A stretch of 64,000 nucleotides of DNA, from assembly GCA_036511595.1 (NCBI GenBank), contig DATCBY010000058.1:1-64000 (forward strand), given 5' to 3'. This stretch comes from DASZQY01 sp036511595 (GTDB taxonomy: Bacteria > Pseudomonadota > Alphaproteobacteria > Rhizobiales > Kaistiaceae). Position 1 is the stretch's first letter. Each line of letters opens with the position of its first letter. Positions 1-8,435 of this stretch are shown here, one piece after another. A program made the translations under genes and the position numbers. The notes under the pieces were generated by a model. That model did not search any database. It was not told the origin of the DNA and saw nothing but the letters and a program-made list of their open reading frames with translations.

Positions 1-43
1 GCGGGATTTGCAGTCCCGTGCATGGCCGCTCTGCCACGAGGCC
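1..43 (-). tRNA. tRNA-Cys (GCA), 5' part only, cut by the window start
   Basis: On the reverse strand the first 43 bases read as the 5' portion of a tRNA. There is a seven-base acceptor arm GGCCTCG, then TG, a three-pair D stem (GCA/TGC) around a GCGG-containing D loop, and a five-pair anticodon stem CGGGA/TCCCG enclosing the loop CTGCAAA. The loop puts anticodon GCA (Cys) at positions 34-36. The variable loop, T arm and 3' acceptor strand lie before base 1, so the acceptor pairing cannot be checked. The gene is divergent from the methyltransferase at 164. Confidence 0.85.
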
Positions 44-163
44 GACGCCGGTTTGTATAGATGCTCAGGGCCGCGGCGCAAAGGGAAACCGGCAATCGGC
101 TTGTCTTGAGCATGCGGCGTCGTTAATTACGAAAAGGCAGCGTCGAGCAGGGGAATTGGCGGA

Positions 164-832
164 ATGGACGATTTCGCGGGCGCACGAACGAAGATGGTCG
201 ACTCGCAGCTCCGCACGGAGGGCGTTACCGACTATAACGTGCTGTCCGTCATGGGCAGGGTGCCGCGCGAGCAGTTCGTTGCCGTTAACGAGCGGGCGCT
301 CGCCTACCTCGACACCGACATCCCGATCAAAAGCGCCGACGGCGAGACGCCGCGCTATCTGATGGAGCCGGCGCCCTTGGCGCGACTGCTGCAGTTGGCG
401 GAGATCGACAAGACCGATCTGGTCCTCGCCATCGGGGTCGGATCAGGCTACTCGGCGGCGATAATCGCCGGCCTTGCCAGCTTCGTCGTGGCGGTGGAGT
501 CCGATGCGCAGCTCGCGGACAACGCGAGGGAAAATCTCGTCGGTTGCGGCATCGCCAACGCAAAGGTCTTCAACGGCTCGCTCGTCGCCGGCTATCCGTC
601 AGAGGGTCCTTACGACGTGATATTTATCGACGGCGCCGTCGAAGTGATCCCGGCGGCGCTGTTCAGTCAGATGAAAGACGGCGGCCGCCTGGTCGCAGTC
701 GTGGGCTACGGCCGATCCGCGGTGGCAACCGTCAGCACGAAGACCGATCAGCGGATCGGCCGACGCGCGGCTTTCAACGCCGACGTGCGTCCGCTGCCTG
801 GATTCCGCAAGCCGGAAGTCTTCGTGTTCTGA
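164..832 (+). CDS. PCMT-family protein-L-isoaspartate O-methyltransferase-like protein
   Basis: A 222-residue class I SAM-dependent methyltransferase of the protein-L-isoaspartate methyltransferase (PCMT) family. The N-terminal part has the family-like run around MVDSQLRTEGV (residues 11-21). The SAM-binding glycine motif GVGSGYSA lies near residues 91-98, with an acidic residue (VAVESD) at the end of strand 2 and FIDGA further on. It probably acts in the cytoplasm. In many alphaproteobacteria a PCMT-like gene directly precedes tolC, as here, and such proteins are often annotated as isoaspartate repair enzymes without experimental proof. The ATG at 164 is preceded by a purine-rich AGGGGAA; an internal ATG at 194 is a possible alternative. 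Confidence 0.85.
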   Translation: MDDFAGARTKMVDSQLRTEGVTDYNVLSVMGRVPREQFVAVNERALAYLDTDIPIKSADGETPRYLMEPAPLARLLQLAEIDKTDLVLAIGVGSGYSAAIIAGLASFVVAVESDAQLADNARENLVGCGIANAKVFNGSLVAGYPSEGPYDVIFIDGAVEVIPAALFSQMKDGGRLVAVVGYGRSAVATVSTKTDQRIGRRAAFNADVRPLPGFRKPEVFVF

Positions 833-944
833 GCGCGGCGTGCTGCTTCGCGTTCACTCCCCAGGTCCATCCGAGACTCACGCCTGCGCGAATCACTGCG
901 CGGTGGATATACGGGGATTTCGCGATGGCAAGAGCGATGTTTGT

Positions 945-972
945 TTGACCGAATCTCGACCGTCCGTACATT
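945..972 (+). promoter_or_regulatory. Candidate sigma-70-type promoter upstream of tolC
   Basis: TTGACC (945-950) and TACATT (967-972) are separated by 16 bases and lie about 60 bases before the chosen tolC start. This is a match by eye only; the spacing is one base short of the optimum. Confidence 0.4.
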
Positions 973-1034
973 GGCGGTATCGAGTCTGAGGCCAGCGACG
1001 TTTTTTGCGGGACGTCGCGTTTAAGGTACCCATA

Positions 1035-2414
1035 GTGTCAGCATCACGTCTTGGGCGTGCGATGGCTGTTGCCATCGGCTGCTCCCTTATGTTTTTTGAC
1101 TCCGCGTCGGCCCAGCCGTCCGGCTCAGTGGAGACCTTGGCGCAGGCTTTGGCCGCCGCCTACGCCGACAATCCGACCCTGAATGCCCAGCGTGCCAACC
1201 TGCGCGCAACGGACGAGGGCGTTCCGCAAGCCCTGTCCGGTTTTCGGCCGCAAATCAGCGCCGACGCAAGCACAGGCATCACCAACGCGAGCGGCGGGGG
1301 CAGCAGCGCCACGTTTTTTCCGAGCGGCGTGTCGCTGACGATCACCCAGCCGCTGTTTACGGGCGGGCGGACGGTGAACGGGGTAAAGATCGCGGAGACG
1401 GCCGTGCTGGCCGGGCGTGAGGTGCTGCGCAACACCGAGCAGACCACCCTGCTGTCCGCGGTGTCAGCCTTCATGAACCTGGTTCAGGCGCAGGCGCTCC
1501 TCAACCTGCAGAAGCAGAACCTCGACTTTCTCGGTCAGCAGGGAAAGGCCGCGACGGACCGGTTGAACGTCGGCGAGGGGACGCGGACGGACGTGGCGCA
1601 GACCAACGCCAGTCTTGCGGCGGGGCAGGCGAGCTACGATTCGGCGGTAGCCGCCCTCAATACCGCCATCGCCGTATATGCACAGGTAATAGGTCACGAG
1701 CCGAAGGCGCTCGGCGCTGCCAAGCCCGTCGACAACCTGCTGTCGAAGAACCTGAATGCCGCGCTTGCCGATGCGATGACCTACCATCCGGCGATTCTGG
1801 CCGCGAGCTACAACATCGACATTTCCGACTTCAATGTGAAAGTGGCGGAAGGTGCGCTCCTGCCGACAGTGGCGCTGCAAGGCCAGCTCTCGCACCAGGA
1901 GGGCGGTCTGTCGGGCAGCAATGGCAATTCCGCGTCCGCGGTCGCCAGCCTGAGCGTGCCGATCTTCAGCGGCGGCGACAGCTCGGCGAAGGTGCGACAG
2001 GCGAAAGAAGTACTCGATCAGGCGCGTATCCAGCTCGATGCGGCGCGCGATACGGTGCGCGAGGAAACGATCTCGGCATGGGGCACGCTTGATGCAGCAC
2101 GGGCCCAGATCCGGGCGGCCGACTCGGAGACCACTGCACAAAATCTCGTTCTTTCCGGCATCATCGAGGAACAGAAGGTGGGGCAGGCGACCACTCTCGA
2201 CGTGCTCAACGCCCAGCAGACCCTGCTGAGTGCGCGCGTCGCCTTTGTAACCGCGCAGCACGACCGGGTGGTGGCGTCCTACACACTCCTCGCCGCGATC
2301 GGCAAGCTGAACGCCGAGACGCTCGGGCTCGATGTCGCCTCCTACGATCCGGTTCAGCACTACGTTCAGGTCCGCGACAAATGGGGCGGCCTGCGTACGC
2401 CGGACGGGCGCTAG
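1035..2414 (+). CDS. tolC: TolC-family outer-membrane efflux channel protein
   Basis: An outer-membrane efflux protein (OEP/TolC family) of about 459 residues. It would form the trimeric outer-membrane tunnel used by RND pumps and type I secretion systems. An N-terminal signal peptide runs to about SASAQ. The mature part starts with the typical ETLAQALAAAYADNPTL helix and contains two OEP repeats, the second beginning near DNLLSKNLNAALADAM. The periplasmic helices are rich in Ala, Gln and Asn. The GTG at 1035 is preferred because AAGG sits eight bases upstream; a TTG at 1005 and an ATG at 1062 are alternatives. It is followed by popZ, a common alphaproteobacterial order. The transport partners are not in the window. 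Confidence 0.93.
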   Translation: MSASRLGRAMAVAIGCSLMFFDSASAQPSGSVETLAQALAAAYADNPTLNAQRANLRATDEGVPQALSGFRPQISADASTGITNASGGGSSATFFPSGVSLTITQPLFTGGRTVNGVKIAETAVLAGREVLRNTEQTTLLSAVSAFMNLVQAQALLNLQKQNLDFLGQQGKAATDRLNVGEGTRTDVAQTNASLAAGQASYDSAVAALNTAIAVYAQVIGHEPKALGAAKPVDNLLSKNLNAALADAMTYHPAILAASYNIDISDFNVKVAEGALLPTVALQGQLSHQEGGLSGSNGNSASAVASLSVPIFSGGDSSAKVRQAKEVLDQARIQLDAARDTVREETISAWGTLDAARAQIRAADSETTAQNLVLSGIIEEQKVGQATTLDVLNAQQTLLSARVAFVTAQHDRVVASYTLLAAIGKLNAETLGLDVASYDPVQHYVQVRDKWGGLRTPDGR

Positions 2415-2563
2415 GCGCGCAGACGCTGCCGTGTTGATCTCGCCGCGCTCGTGCTTTTTTTCCGCCTGGTCACAAAAGTCGTACCTACCGTTCGGAAACT
2501 TGCGGTAGCCTGCGGAGGCTCGAATCACACAGGATTCGCTTACGATTCGCGGCCGGGAAAACA

Positions 2564-3190
2564 ATGGCAGGCAACCCTGGACAGAACGGAAGCGTCGAGG
2601 AAATCCTCGCGTCGATCCGCCAAGCGATTTCGAGCGACGATGGCCGACGCACGCGGGAACACTATCGCTCGAACCTGCGCGCCCTGAGCGGCAGGAAAGC
2701 CGTAAATATCGAGCCGGTCGATACCGAAGGCGGGGACAACATGATTGCAGCCATGCCTGAAGTCGGACCGGAGGAGCTGGACCCCGATCAGGATTTCATC
2801 GAGCAGGCCATCGAACAGGCGCTTGATGGTGTTCGCGCCGAACTGGAGGCTGGCAAGCCGTCGTTTGTGCGGCCGTTGCGCTCCCACAAGGCGGAAGACG
2901 TCGCGGTCGGCAACACGCCGCGTTCGGTTCCGCGGGCGCGGCTGGCGTCGCGGACCGAAGCATTGCCGGCAAGGCGGTCGCTGCTGTCAGCGCAAGCCGG
3001 GGCCAACGTATCTGGCTCCTTTGACGATCTCGCCAAGGCGATGATGAGCGGCAACGCGCGCAAGCTCGACGAGGTGGTCGAGGAACTTCTGCGGCCCATG
3101 CTGAAGACGTGGCTGGAAGGCAACCTGCCGCAGATGGTGGAACGGATGGTGCGCGAAGAGATCGAGCGCGTCTCGCGCGGCCGCCGCTAG
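2564..3190 (+). CDS. popZ: PopZ-like pole-organising protein (DUF2497)
   Basis: A 208-residue protein with both conserved ends of the DUF2497/PopZ family. At the N terminus is the short helix SVEEILASIRQAI (residues 10-22). At the C terminus is a helical block beginning DDLAKAMM (about 153), with LLRPMLKTWL and the signature NLPQMVERMVREEIERV (about 175-205). The middle is low-complexity, acidic and then basic, as expected of the disordered linker. In Caulobacter PopZ self-assembles at the cell poles, anchors the ParB-parS centromere and recruits cell-cycle kinases. The position between tolC and valS is conserved in alphaproteobacteria. Family assignment is firm; the polar role here is inferred. 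Confidence 0.9.
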   Translation: MAGNPGQNGSVEEILASIRQAISSDDGRRTREHYRSNLRALSGRKAVNIEPVDTEGGDNMIAAMPEVGPEELDPDQDFIEQAIEQALDGVRAELEAGKPSFVRPLRSHKAEDVAVGNTPRSVPRARLASRTEALPARRSLLSAQAGANVSGSFDDLAKAMMSGNARKLDEVVEELLRPMLKTWLEGNLPQMVERMVREEIERVSRGRR

Positions 3191-3285
3191 CAGTGGCCGA
3201 CATTTTGCCGCTTGGTTGACAGCGCGGCGGCCATCCGATTTACACCTGCGCGATCAACCGCTTCCCGCCATAACCGGCGCCATTC

Positions 3286-6132
3286 ATGCTCGATAAGACC
3301 TACGATGCGGCCGCGGTCGAGCCGCGCATCTATGATGCCTGGGAGAAGGCGGGCGCGTTTCGCGCCGGCGCCGGCGCGAAACCCGGCGCGAAGCCCTACA
3401 CGATCGTCATTCCGCCGCCGAACGTGACCGGGTCGCTGCACCTCGGCCACGCGCTCGACAACACCATCCAGGACATTCTCATCCGCTTCGAGCGCATGCG
3501 CGGTCGCGACGTGCTGTGGCAGCCGGGGACGGACCACGCCGGCATCGCCACGCAGATGGTGGTCGAGCGCCAGATGATGGAGCGGCAGGAGCCCGACCGG
3601 CGGACTATCGGCCGCGAGAAATTTCTCGAAAAGGTATGGGCCTGGAAAGCCGAATCCGGCGGCCAGATCGTCAGCCAGCTGAAGCGGCTCGGCTGCTCAG
3701 CCGACTGGAGTCGCGAACGCTTCACCATGGACGCCGGACTATCCGCCGCGGTGGTCAAGGTGTTCGTCGAACTGCACCGCGAGGGGCTGATCTACAAGGA
3801 CAAGCGGCTGGTCAACTGGGACCCGAAGCTTCAGACAGCGATCTCCGACCTCGAGGTGCAGCAGGTCGAGACGCGCGGCAAGCTCTGGCACTTCCGCTAC
3901 CCGATCGAGGGGCGGAACTTCGATGCGGCCGATCCGTCGAGCTACGTTGTTGTGGCGACGACGCGGCCGGAAACGATGCTGGGCGACACCGGCATCGCGG
4001 TGAATCCCGACGACGAACGCTACAAGGAGCTCGTCGACAAATACGCGATCCTGCCATTGGTTGGGCGCAGGCTGAAGATCGTCGCGGATAGCTATGCCGA
4101 TCCGGCGACCGGCTCAGGCGCGGTGAAAATCACTCCGGCGCACGACTTCAACGACTTCGAGGTCGGCAAGCGGACGGGTTTGCCGGCGATCAATATTCTC
4201 ACGCCTGAGGCCGCCATCACCATTGCCGGCAACGCCGATTTCCTGGCCGACGTTCCGGCGAGCGAGATATTGAACGCGACGATCTCGGCGGTTGACGGGT
4301 TGGACCGCTTCGCGGCGCGCAAGCGCGTTGTCGAAATGGTGGAAGCGGACGGCTATCTTGAGAAGATCGAGGATCATCTCCACTCGGTTCCGCACGGCGA
4401 CCGCAGCAGCGTGCCGATCGAACCGTTCCTGACCGACCAGTGGTACGTCGATGCCAAGACGCTCGCTGCGCCGGCGCTTGACGCGGTGCGCGACGGGCAG
4501 ACGCGCATCGTGCCGAAGACGTGGGAGAAGACGTACTTCGACTGGATGGAGAATATCCAGCCGTGGTGCATCTCGCGGCAACTGTGGTGGGGGCACAGAA
4601 TACCGGCATGGTATGGCCCCGCGGATTCCGCAATTTCGCAGGACGGGCTCAGTCCATTTGCTATTTTCGTTGAAGTGGATCAGTCGGCGGCAATCGACGC
4701 TGCGCGAGAGAAGTACCGGAGCTTCTATTCGCAAGTGCAGAATCTTGAGGTGCAGATAGTAGAAGATCAATTCGCTAGCGTTCGGTTGCGGCAAGAATCG
4801 CAAGGAAAGCGAATTGGCATTTGGCGCGACGACGACGTGCTCGATACCTGGTTCTCGTCGGCGCTGTGGCCGTTCTCGACGCTCGGCTGGCCGGCGGAGG
4901 CACCGGAGCTAGCGCGCTACTATCCGACCTCGACGCTGGTAACCGGCTTCGACATCATCTTCTTCTGGGTCGCCCGCATGATGATGATGGGCATCCACTT
5001 CATGAAGGAGGTGCCGTTCCACGACGTTTACATCCACGCCCTCGTCCGCGACGAGAAGGGCGCCAAGATGTCGAAGTCGAAAGGCAATGTCATCGATCCG
5101 ATCGGCCTGATCGACGAGTACGGCGCCGACTCGCTGCGCTTCACGCTGGCGGCGCTGGCGGCGCAGGGGCGCGATATTCGCCTGTCACCGGCGCGTGTCG
5201 AAGGCTACCGGAATTTCACCACCAAGATCTGGAACGCGGCAAAGTTCGCCGAACACTACGACTGCCGACTGGTCGCGGACTTCGATCCGGCGACGGCAAG
5301 CGAGACACTGAACCGCTGGATTGCGACCGAGGCGACGCGAGCCGTGCGGGCCATCACCGAGGCCATCGAGGCGTATCGATTCAACGAGGCCGCCGGGGCC
5401 GCCTATCGCTTCGTGTGGAACCTGACCTGCGACTGGTACCTCGAACTCGCCAAGCCGGTGCTTTCCGGCGAGGACAGCAGCGCCAAGGAAGAGACGCGGG
5501 CGACGGTTGCCTGGCTGCTCGACCGCATCGTCGCGATGCTCCATCCATTCATGCCGTTCCTGACGGAAGAGCTTTGGGACAAGGCGGCGCGCTCTTCCAC
5601 GAAGCCGCGCCAACTGCTGGTGCTCAGCCCATGGCCGACGCCGACCTTCGAGGATGCAGGCGCGGCCGACGAGATCAACTGGCTGATCGACCTCATCACC
5701 GCGACCCGTTCCGTTCGCTCGGAGCTGAACGTTCCGGCGGCGGCGATGGTGGCACTCAGCATTTCCGGTGCGAGCGCGACCAGCGCGATGCGGCTGCGCG
5801 CCCACGACGCGCTCATTCGCCGGCTTGCCCGCGTCGAGGCGATCGATCTTGCGACGGCGCCGATGAACGGGGCAATCCAGATAGTACTGGGCGAGGCGAC
5901 CATCTCAATGCCGCTTGCCGGCGTGATCGACATCGTCGCCGAACGCGGGCGTCTGGCGAAGGAAGTCGACAAGGCGGCGCGGGAGATCGCCAAGATAGAA
6001 GCCAAGCTCGGCAACGAGCAGTTCATGGCGAAGGCGAAGGAAGAAGTGATCGAGGAGCAGCGCGAACGCCTTGCCGAGGCGACACAGCTGCGCGCAAAGA
6101 CCGAGGCGGCGCTGGCGCGGCTTTCCGGCTGA
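3286..6132 (+). CDS. valS: Valyl-tRNA synthetase
   Basis: Class I aminoacyl-tRNA synthetase of 948 residues that charges tRNA-Val. The HIGH-type motif is in PPPNVTGSLHLGHAL (about residues 44-58) and the KMSKS loop in KMSKSKGNV near 594. The CP1 editing domain carries TTRPETMLGDT. The anticodon-binding domain (NLTCDWYLELAKPVL) and a C-terminal coiled coil (RGRLAKEVDKAAREIAKIEAKL) complete the usual layout. One oddity: between HRIPAWYG and DDDVLDTWFSS there are about 70 residues, where E. coli ValRS has about 28. This stretch (bases about 4620-4825) is visibly poorer in GC than the flanks. The frame stays open, so the gene is intact. Confidence 0.98.
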   Translation: MLDKTYDAAAVEPRIYDAWEKAGAFRAGAGAKPGAKPYTIVIPPPNVTGSLHLGHALDNTIQDILIRFERMRGRDVLWQPGTDHAGIATQMVVERQMMERQEPDRRTIGREKFLEKVWAWKAESGGQIVSQLKRLGCSADWSRERFTMDAGLSAAVVKVFVELHREGLIYKDKRLVNWDPKLQTAISDLEVQQVETRGKLWHFRYPIEGRNFDAADPSSYVVVATTRPETMLGDTGIAVNPDDERYKELVDKYAILPLVGRRLKIVADSYADPATGSGAVKITPAHDFNDFEVGKRTGLPAINILTPEAAITIAGNADFLADVPASEILNATISAVDGLDRFAARKRVVEMVEADGYLEKIEDHLHSVPHGDRSSVPIEPFLTDQWYVDAKTLAAPALDAVRDGQTRIVPKTWEKTYFDWMENIQPWCISRQLWWGHRIPAWYGPADSAISQDGLSPFAIFVEVDQSAAIDAAREKYRSFYSQVQNLEVQIVEDQFASVRLRQESQGKRIGIWRDDDVLDTWFSSALWPFSTLGWPAEAPELARYYPTSTLVTGFDIIFFWVARMMMMGIHFMKEVPFHDVYIHALVRDEKGAKMSKSKGNVIDPIGLIDEYGADSLRFTLAALAAQGRDIRLSPARVEGYRNFTTKIWNAAKFAEHYDCRLVADFDPATASETLNRWIATEATRAVRAITEAIEAYRFNEAAGAAYRFVWNLTCDWYLELAKPVLSGEDSSAKEETRATVAWLLDRIVAMLHPFMPFLTEELWDKAARSSTKPRQLLVLSPWPTPTFEDAGAADEINWLIDLITATRSVRSELNVPAAAMVALSISGASATSAMRLRAHDALIRRLARVEAIDLATAPMNGAIQIVLGEATISMPLAGVIDIVAERGRLAKEVDKAAREIAKIEAKLGNEQFMAKAKEEVIEEQRERLAEATQLRAKTEAALARLSG

Positions 6133-6565
6133 CGAGTTTTCCTGTGCACAAGCGCGTCGCGGCCATTGGGCAGATGACCTGACTCGGGTAGTCTCACGTT
6201 GAGACAAATGCGGCTATCGCGTCTGGCCACGCGGCAGCAGAAATTCATCGAAGTTGTGTTCGGACCCGTTGGTACCGAGGTGAGTCATGTTGCGTCGTGT
6301 TACGGCTCTCACAATGCTGGGAGCAAGTCAGAGCACCGTCACGTCGCGGGCGCCCGCCGAGTTCGGGTTGCTGCGCCGCGGGCAGGGTCGCTCGTTCACT
6401 GAATTCGATCGGCGTCGGCCTGGGCGGAGCAGCGCGTCTCCCGGCCTCGTTGTTGCCGTATGGAATCTGGACCCACCCGAAACGCCCCAGCAGAAATTTA
6501 ATAGGCTGGTGCCGTTTTCTTTCTAGAAAAACCTTTCGAAGCCTGACTGCCCCGACCCAAGGAAG
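6133..6565. other. Gene-poor intergenic stretch, no supported gene
   Basis: Between valS and the terminator at 6566 no reading frame has a recognisable product. The frames open here (for example 6287-6526) are short, Arg/Ser/Pro-rich and look like chance ORFs. Visible structure: an inverted repeat GTCTCA-CGT-TGAGAC at 6191-6205, and an AT-rich patch with the palindrome TTTCTAGAAA near 6530. The strong terminator that closes the stretch suggests that a transcript ends there, possibly a long valS 3' untranslated region or a small RNA. Confidence 0.4.
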
Positions 6566-6599
6566 CACCGCGGAGCCCCTCTCCGCGGTGTTTCTTTTT
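6566..6599 (+). terminator. Strong Rho-independent terminator
   Basis: A perfect ten-pair stem CACCGCGGAG (6566-6575) / CTCCGCGGTG (6581-6590) with a five-base loop is followed directly by TTTCTTTTT. It reads on the plus strand and lies more than 430 bases after the valS stop, so it may end the valS transcript or an unrecognised small RNA. Confidence 0.85.
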
Positions 6600-6715
6600 G
6601 TTGCGCACCGGGGATTTGCGGGGTGGGCTGCTTTACCCGCGAAGCGCGGCCCTTGCCGGAGTCCCGCCATGCGCTAGAAATAATCTGGATCAGCTTCCTG
6701 GGGAATTGGCACGGC

Positions 6716-6889
6716 ATGACGGTTTCGCGGCGTCTTTTCCTAGCAATTGCCGGATTCCTGCCACTGATGGCGTCGCTTCCGGCGTCAGCGACCACACGCA
6801 GCTCCGCGCCGGCGGCGGGCGATGAGGTTGTTGTATATAGCGGCTGGATATTGCGCCGGGACGATCTCGCCCGACTGCCGCCGCCATGA
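6716..6889 (+). CDS. Small Tat-signal protein coupled to the GMC oxidoreductase
   Basis: A 57-residue ORF that starts with a twin-arginine-type signal: SRRLFLA at residues 4-10, a hydrophobic stretch to about 22, and a likely cleavage after ASA. This leaves a mature peptide of about 30 residues ending GWILRRDDLARLPPP. Its stop codon overlaps the ATG of the downstream flavoenzyme (ATGA at 6886), which implies translational coupling. Several periplasmic GMC dehydrogenases are exported as cargo of a small Tat-signal subunit, and this peptide could be a reduced version; that is inference. The open frame extends upstream, but the ATG at 6716 gives the clean signal peptide. Confidence 0.6.
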   Translation: MTVSRRLFLAIAGFLPLMASLPASATTRSSAPAAGDEVVVYSGWILRRDDLARLPPP

Positions 6890-8364
6890 TCGTCGATGCG
6901 GATCAGCGCGGCGAGGCCGCTTTCCGCGATCGCGTCTTCGATGTGTGCATCGCCGGCACCGGCCCGGCAGGGATTACGCTTGCGCGGCGGCTCGCGGCAA
7001 AGCGTATCTCCGTTGCGCTTCTTGAAGGGGGAGACCTCGATCTCGATGCACGATCCCAGGAACTATACGAGGGGACTATCGTCGGGCGTGACTACTTTCC
7101 GCTCGATGTCACGAGGCTTCGCTATTGCGGCGGCAGTTCGAACCACTGGGGCGGCTGGTCGCGCCCGCTCGATGCGCACGACTTCGAGCCCAATCCCTAC
7201 AATCCGCTGAGCGGCTGGCCAATCGCCCGGACCGATCTCGATCCCTACGCCGACGAGACGGCGACGATCCTCGACCTGAACCAGCCGCCCGACCGGGCGC
7301 TCGATTTCTTTGGGGGCGACACCGGCGGATTCGTGCCTATCTTTTTCCGCTTCAGTCCGCCCACGCGGTTTGGCGAGAAGTACAAGGACGAGATCGCGGC
7401 GTCCGAGCGCATCTCGCTCTGCCTCAATGCCAATCTCGTCGACCTTGTTCTCGACGACAGCAGAGGGGCGATCGGCGAGGCGAAGGTCCAGTCCTATGGC
7501 AGCACCAATCCGTTCGGTGTGCGGGCCCGCTATTTTGTCGTGGCTCTTGGCGGCATCGAGAATCCGCGGTTCCTGCTGAACGCCAATCGGCAGAGGCCGG
7601 CCGGGCTCGGCAACGAGCACGATCTTGTCGGCCGCTATTTCCTCGAACACCTGCACGTGGCGGTCGGACCTATGGTGCTGCGGCGGGCACAGCCGAACAT
7701 GCTCATCTATACGCCGAGCCCACAGATGATGGCGGACGAGGGCCTGCTCAACTTCGGCTTTCGGCTGACACCGGTTTTTCCGCCACCGCCGGGCAGCGAC
7801 GCGGAGAAGGCTCTCGATCCCGCCCGCGCCAGTCCGCTGACCGACCTGGTGGCGGCACAACTCGCCGGCACGCCGATCAATTGCCCGGGCCGCACCGGCG
7901 AAGCGCTGCTTGTCGGCGAGCAGGCGCTGAACCCCGAAAGCCGCGTCATGCTTGGCGAGGAACGTGACGCATTCGGTTTGCGGCGTGCGGCGCTGAAGTG
8001 GACCCTGTCGGACGTCGATTTCCACACGCTGCGAACGGCGACCGTCCGGCTTGCCAGCCTGATGGCATATCGGGATGTCGGGCGCGTCAAGGTGAAGGAC
8101 TGGCTGCTTTCGGACGATCCAAACCCGGATTTGTCGTTCGACGATCTGCAGGGCGGCAACCACCACATGGGAACGACGCGCATGAGCGACGATCCGAAGA
8201 CGGGCGTCGTGGATCGGAACTGCCGCGTCCACTCAGTCGAGAATCTTTATATGGGCGGCAGCAGCGTCTTCGCCACCGCGGGCCACGCCAACCCGACCTA
8301 CAACATCGTCCAACTCGCGCTGCGGCTGGGCGACCATATCGCTGGACTGCTCGGCAAGGCGTAG
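6886..8364 (+). CDS. GMC-family FAD-dependent oxidoreductase
   Basis: A 492-residue flavoprotein of the glucose-methanol-choline family. The FAD-binding dinucleotide motif GTGPAG lies at residues 24-29. The CGGSSNHWGGW segment (about 83-93) resembles the FAD/active-site region of sugar and polyol dehydrogenases. The C-terminal block has GGNHHMGTTRM (about 423-433) and GHANPTYNIVQLALRLGDHI (about 466-485), with the usual active-site His and Asn. It has no signal peptide of its own but overlaps the preceding Tat-signal peptide gene, so it may be exported as a complex. The substrate cannot be predicted. No cytochrome c subunit follows; the next gene is on the other strand. Confidence 0.85.
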   Translation: MIVDADQRGEAAFRDRVFDVCIAGTGPAGITLARRLAAKRISVALLEGGDLDLDARSQELYEGTIVGRDYFPLDVTRLRYCGGSSNHWGGWSRPLDAHDFEPNPYNPLSGWPIARTDLDPYADETATILDLNQPPDRALDFFGGDTGGFVPIFFRFSPPTRFGEKYKDEIAASERISLCLNANLVDLVLDDSRGAIGEAKVQSYGSTNPFGVRARYFVVALGGIENPRFLLNANRQRPAGLGNEHDLVGRYFLEHLHVAVGPMVLRRAQPNMLIYTPSPQMMADEGLLNFGFRLTPVFPPPPGSDAEKALDPARASPLTDLVAAQLAGTPINCPGRTGEALLVGEQALNPESRVMLGEERDAFGLRRAALKWTLSDVDFHTLRTATVRLASLMAYRDVGRVKVKDWLLSDDPNPDLSFDDLQGGNHHMGTTRMSDDPKTGVVDRNCRVHSVENLYMGGSSVFATAGHANPTYNIVQLALRLGDHIAGLLGKA

Positions 8365-8376
8365 GTCATTTCGCGC

Positions 8377-8405
8377 AAAACGAAACGGGGCGCCGAAGCG
8401 CCCCG
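8377..8405 (-). terminator. Rho-independent terminator of glnBA (convergent region)
   Basis: An eight-pair stem CGGGGCGC (8386-8393) / GCGCCCCG (8398-8405) has a CGAA loop on the plus strand. Read on the minus strand, the stem is followed by TTTCGTTTT, the right polarity to end the glnB-glnA transcript. The plus-strand GMC gene also ends just before it, so the hairpin could serve both. Confidence 0.7.
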
Positions 8406-8435
8406 CTGTTCTAATTTGCCCTGAGAGACCGGTCT

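Noticed and set aside
1..43. A plus-strand tRNA-like hairpin with loop TTTGCAG
   Set aside because: On the plus strand there is no T arm and the anticodon position is wrong. The reverse strand gives a good tRNA-Cys 5' half, so the plus-strand reading is its mirror.
1464..2564. Long antisense ORF opposite tolC (366 codons), and similar ones opposite glnA, nuoL, dnaE and lon
   Set aside because: Arg/His/Asp-rich products with no recognisable family, typical shadows in GC-rich genes; the opposite strand holds unmistakable genes.
6287..6526. A 79-codon ORF in the valS-GMC gap
   Set aside because: Although a GAGGTGAG lies upstream of its ATG, the composition is Arg/Ser/Pro-rich and no known domain or hydrophobic pattern is visible. 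The overlapping frame is equally open.
6540..6600. Possible SRP (4.5S) RNA because of a GGAAGCA motif
   Set aside because: The diagnostic GGAA tetraloop and GGAAGCAGCC context are absent; the motif is the lead-in to the terminator.
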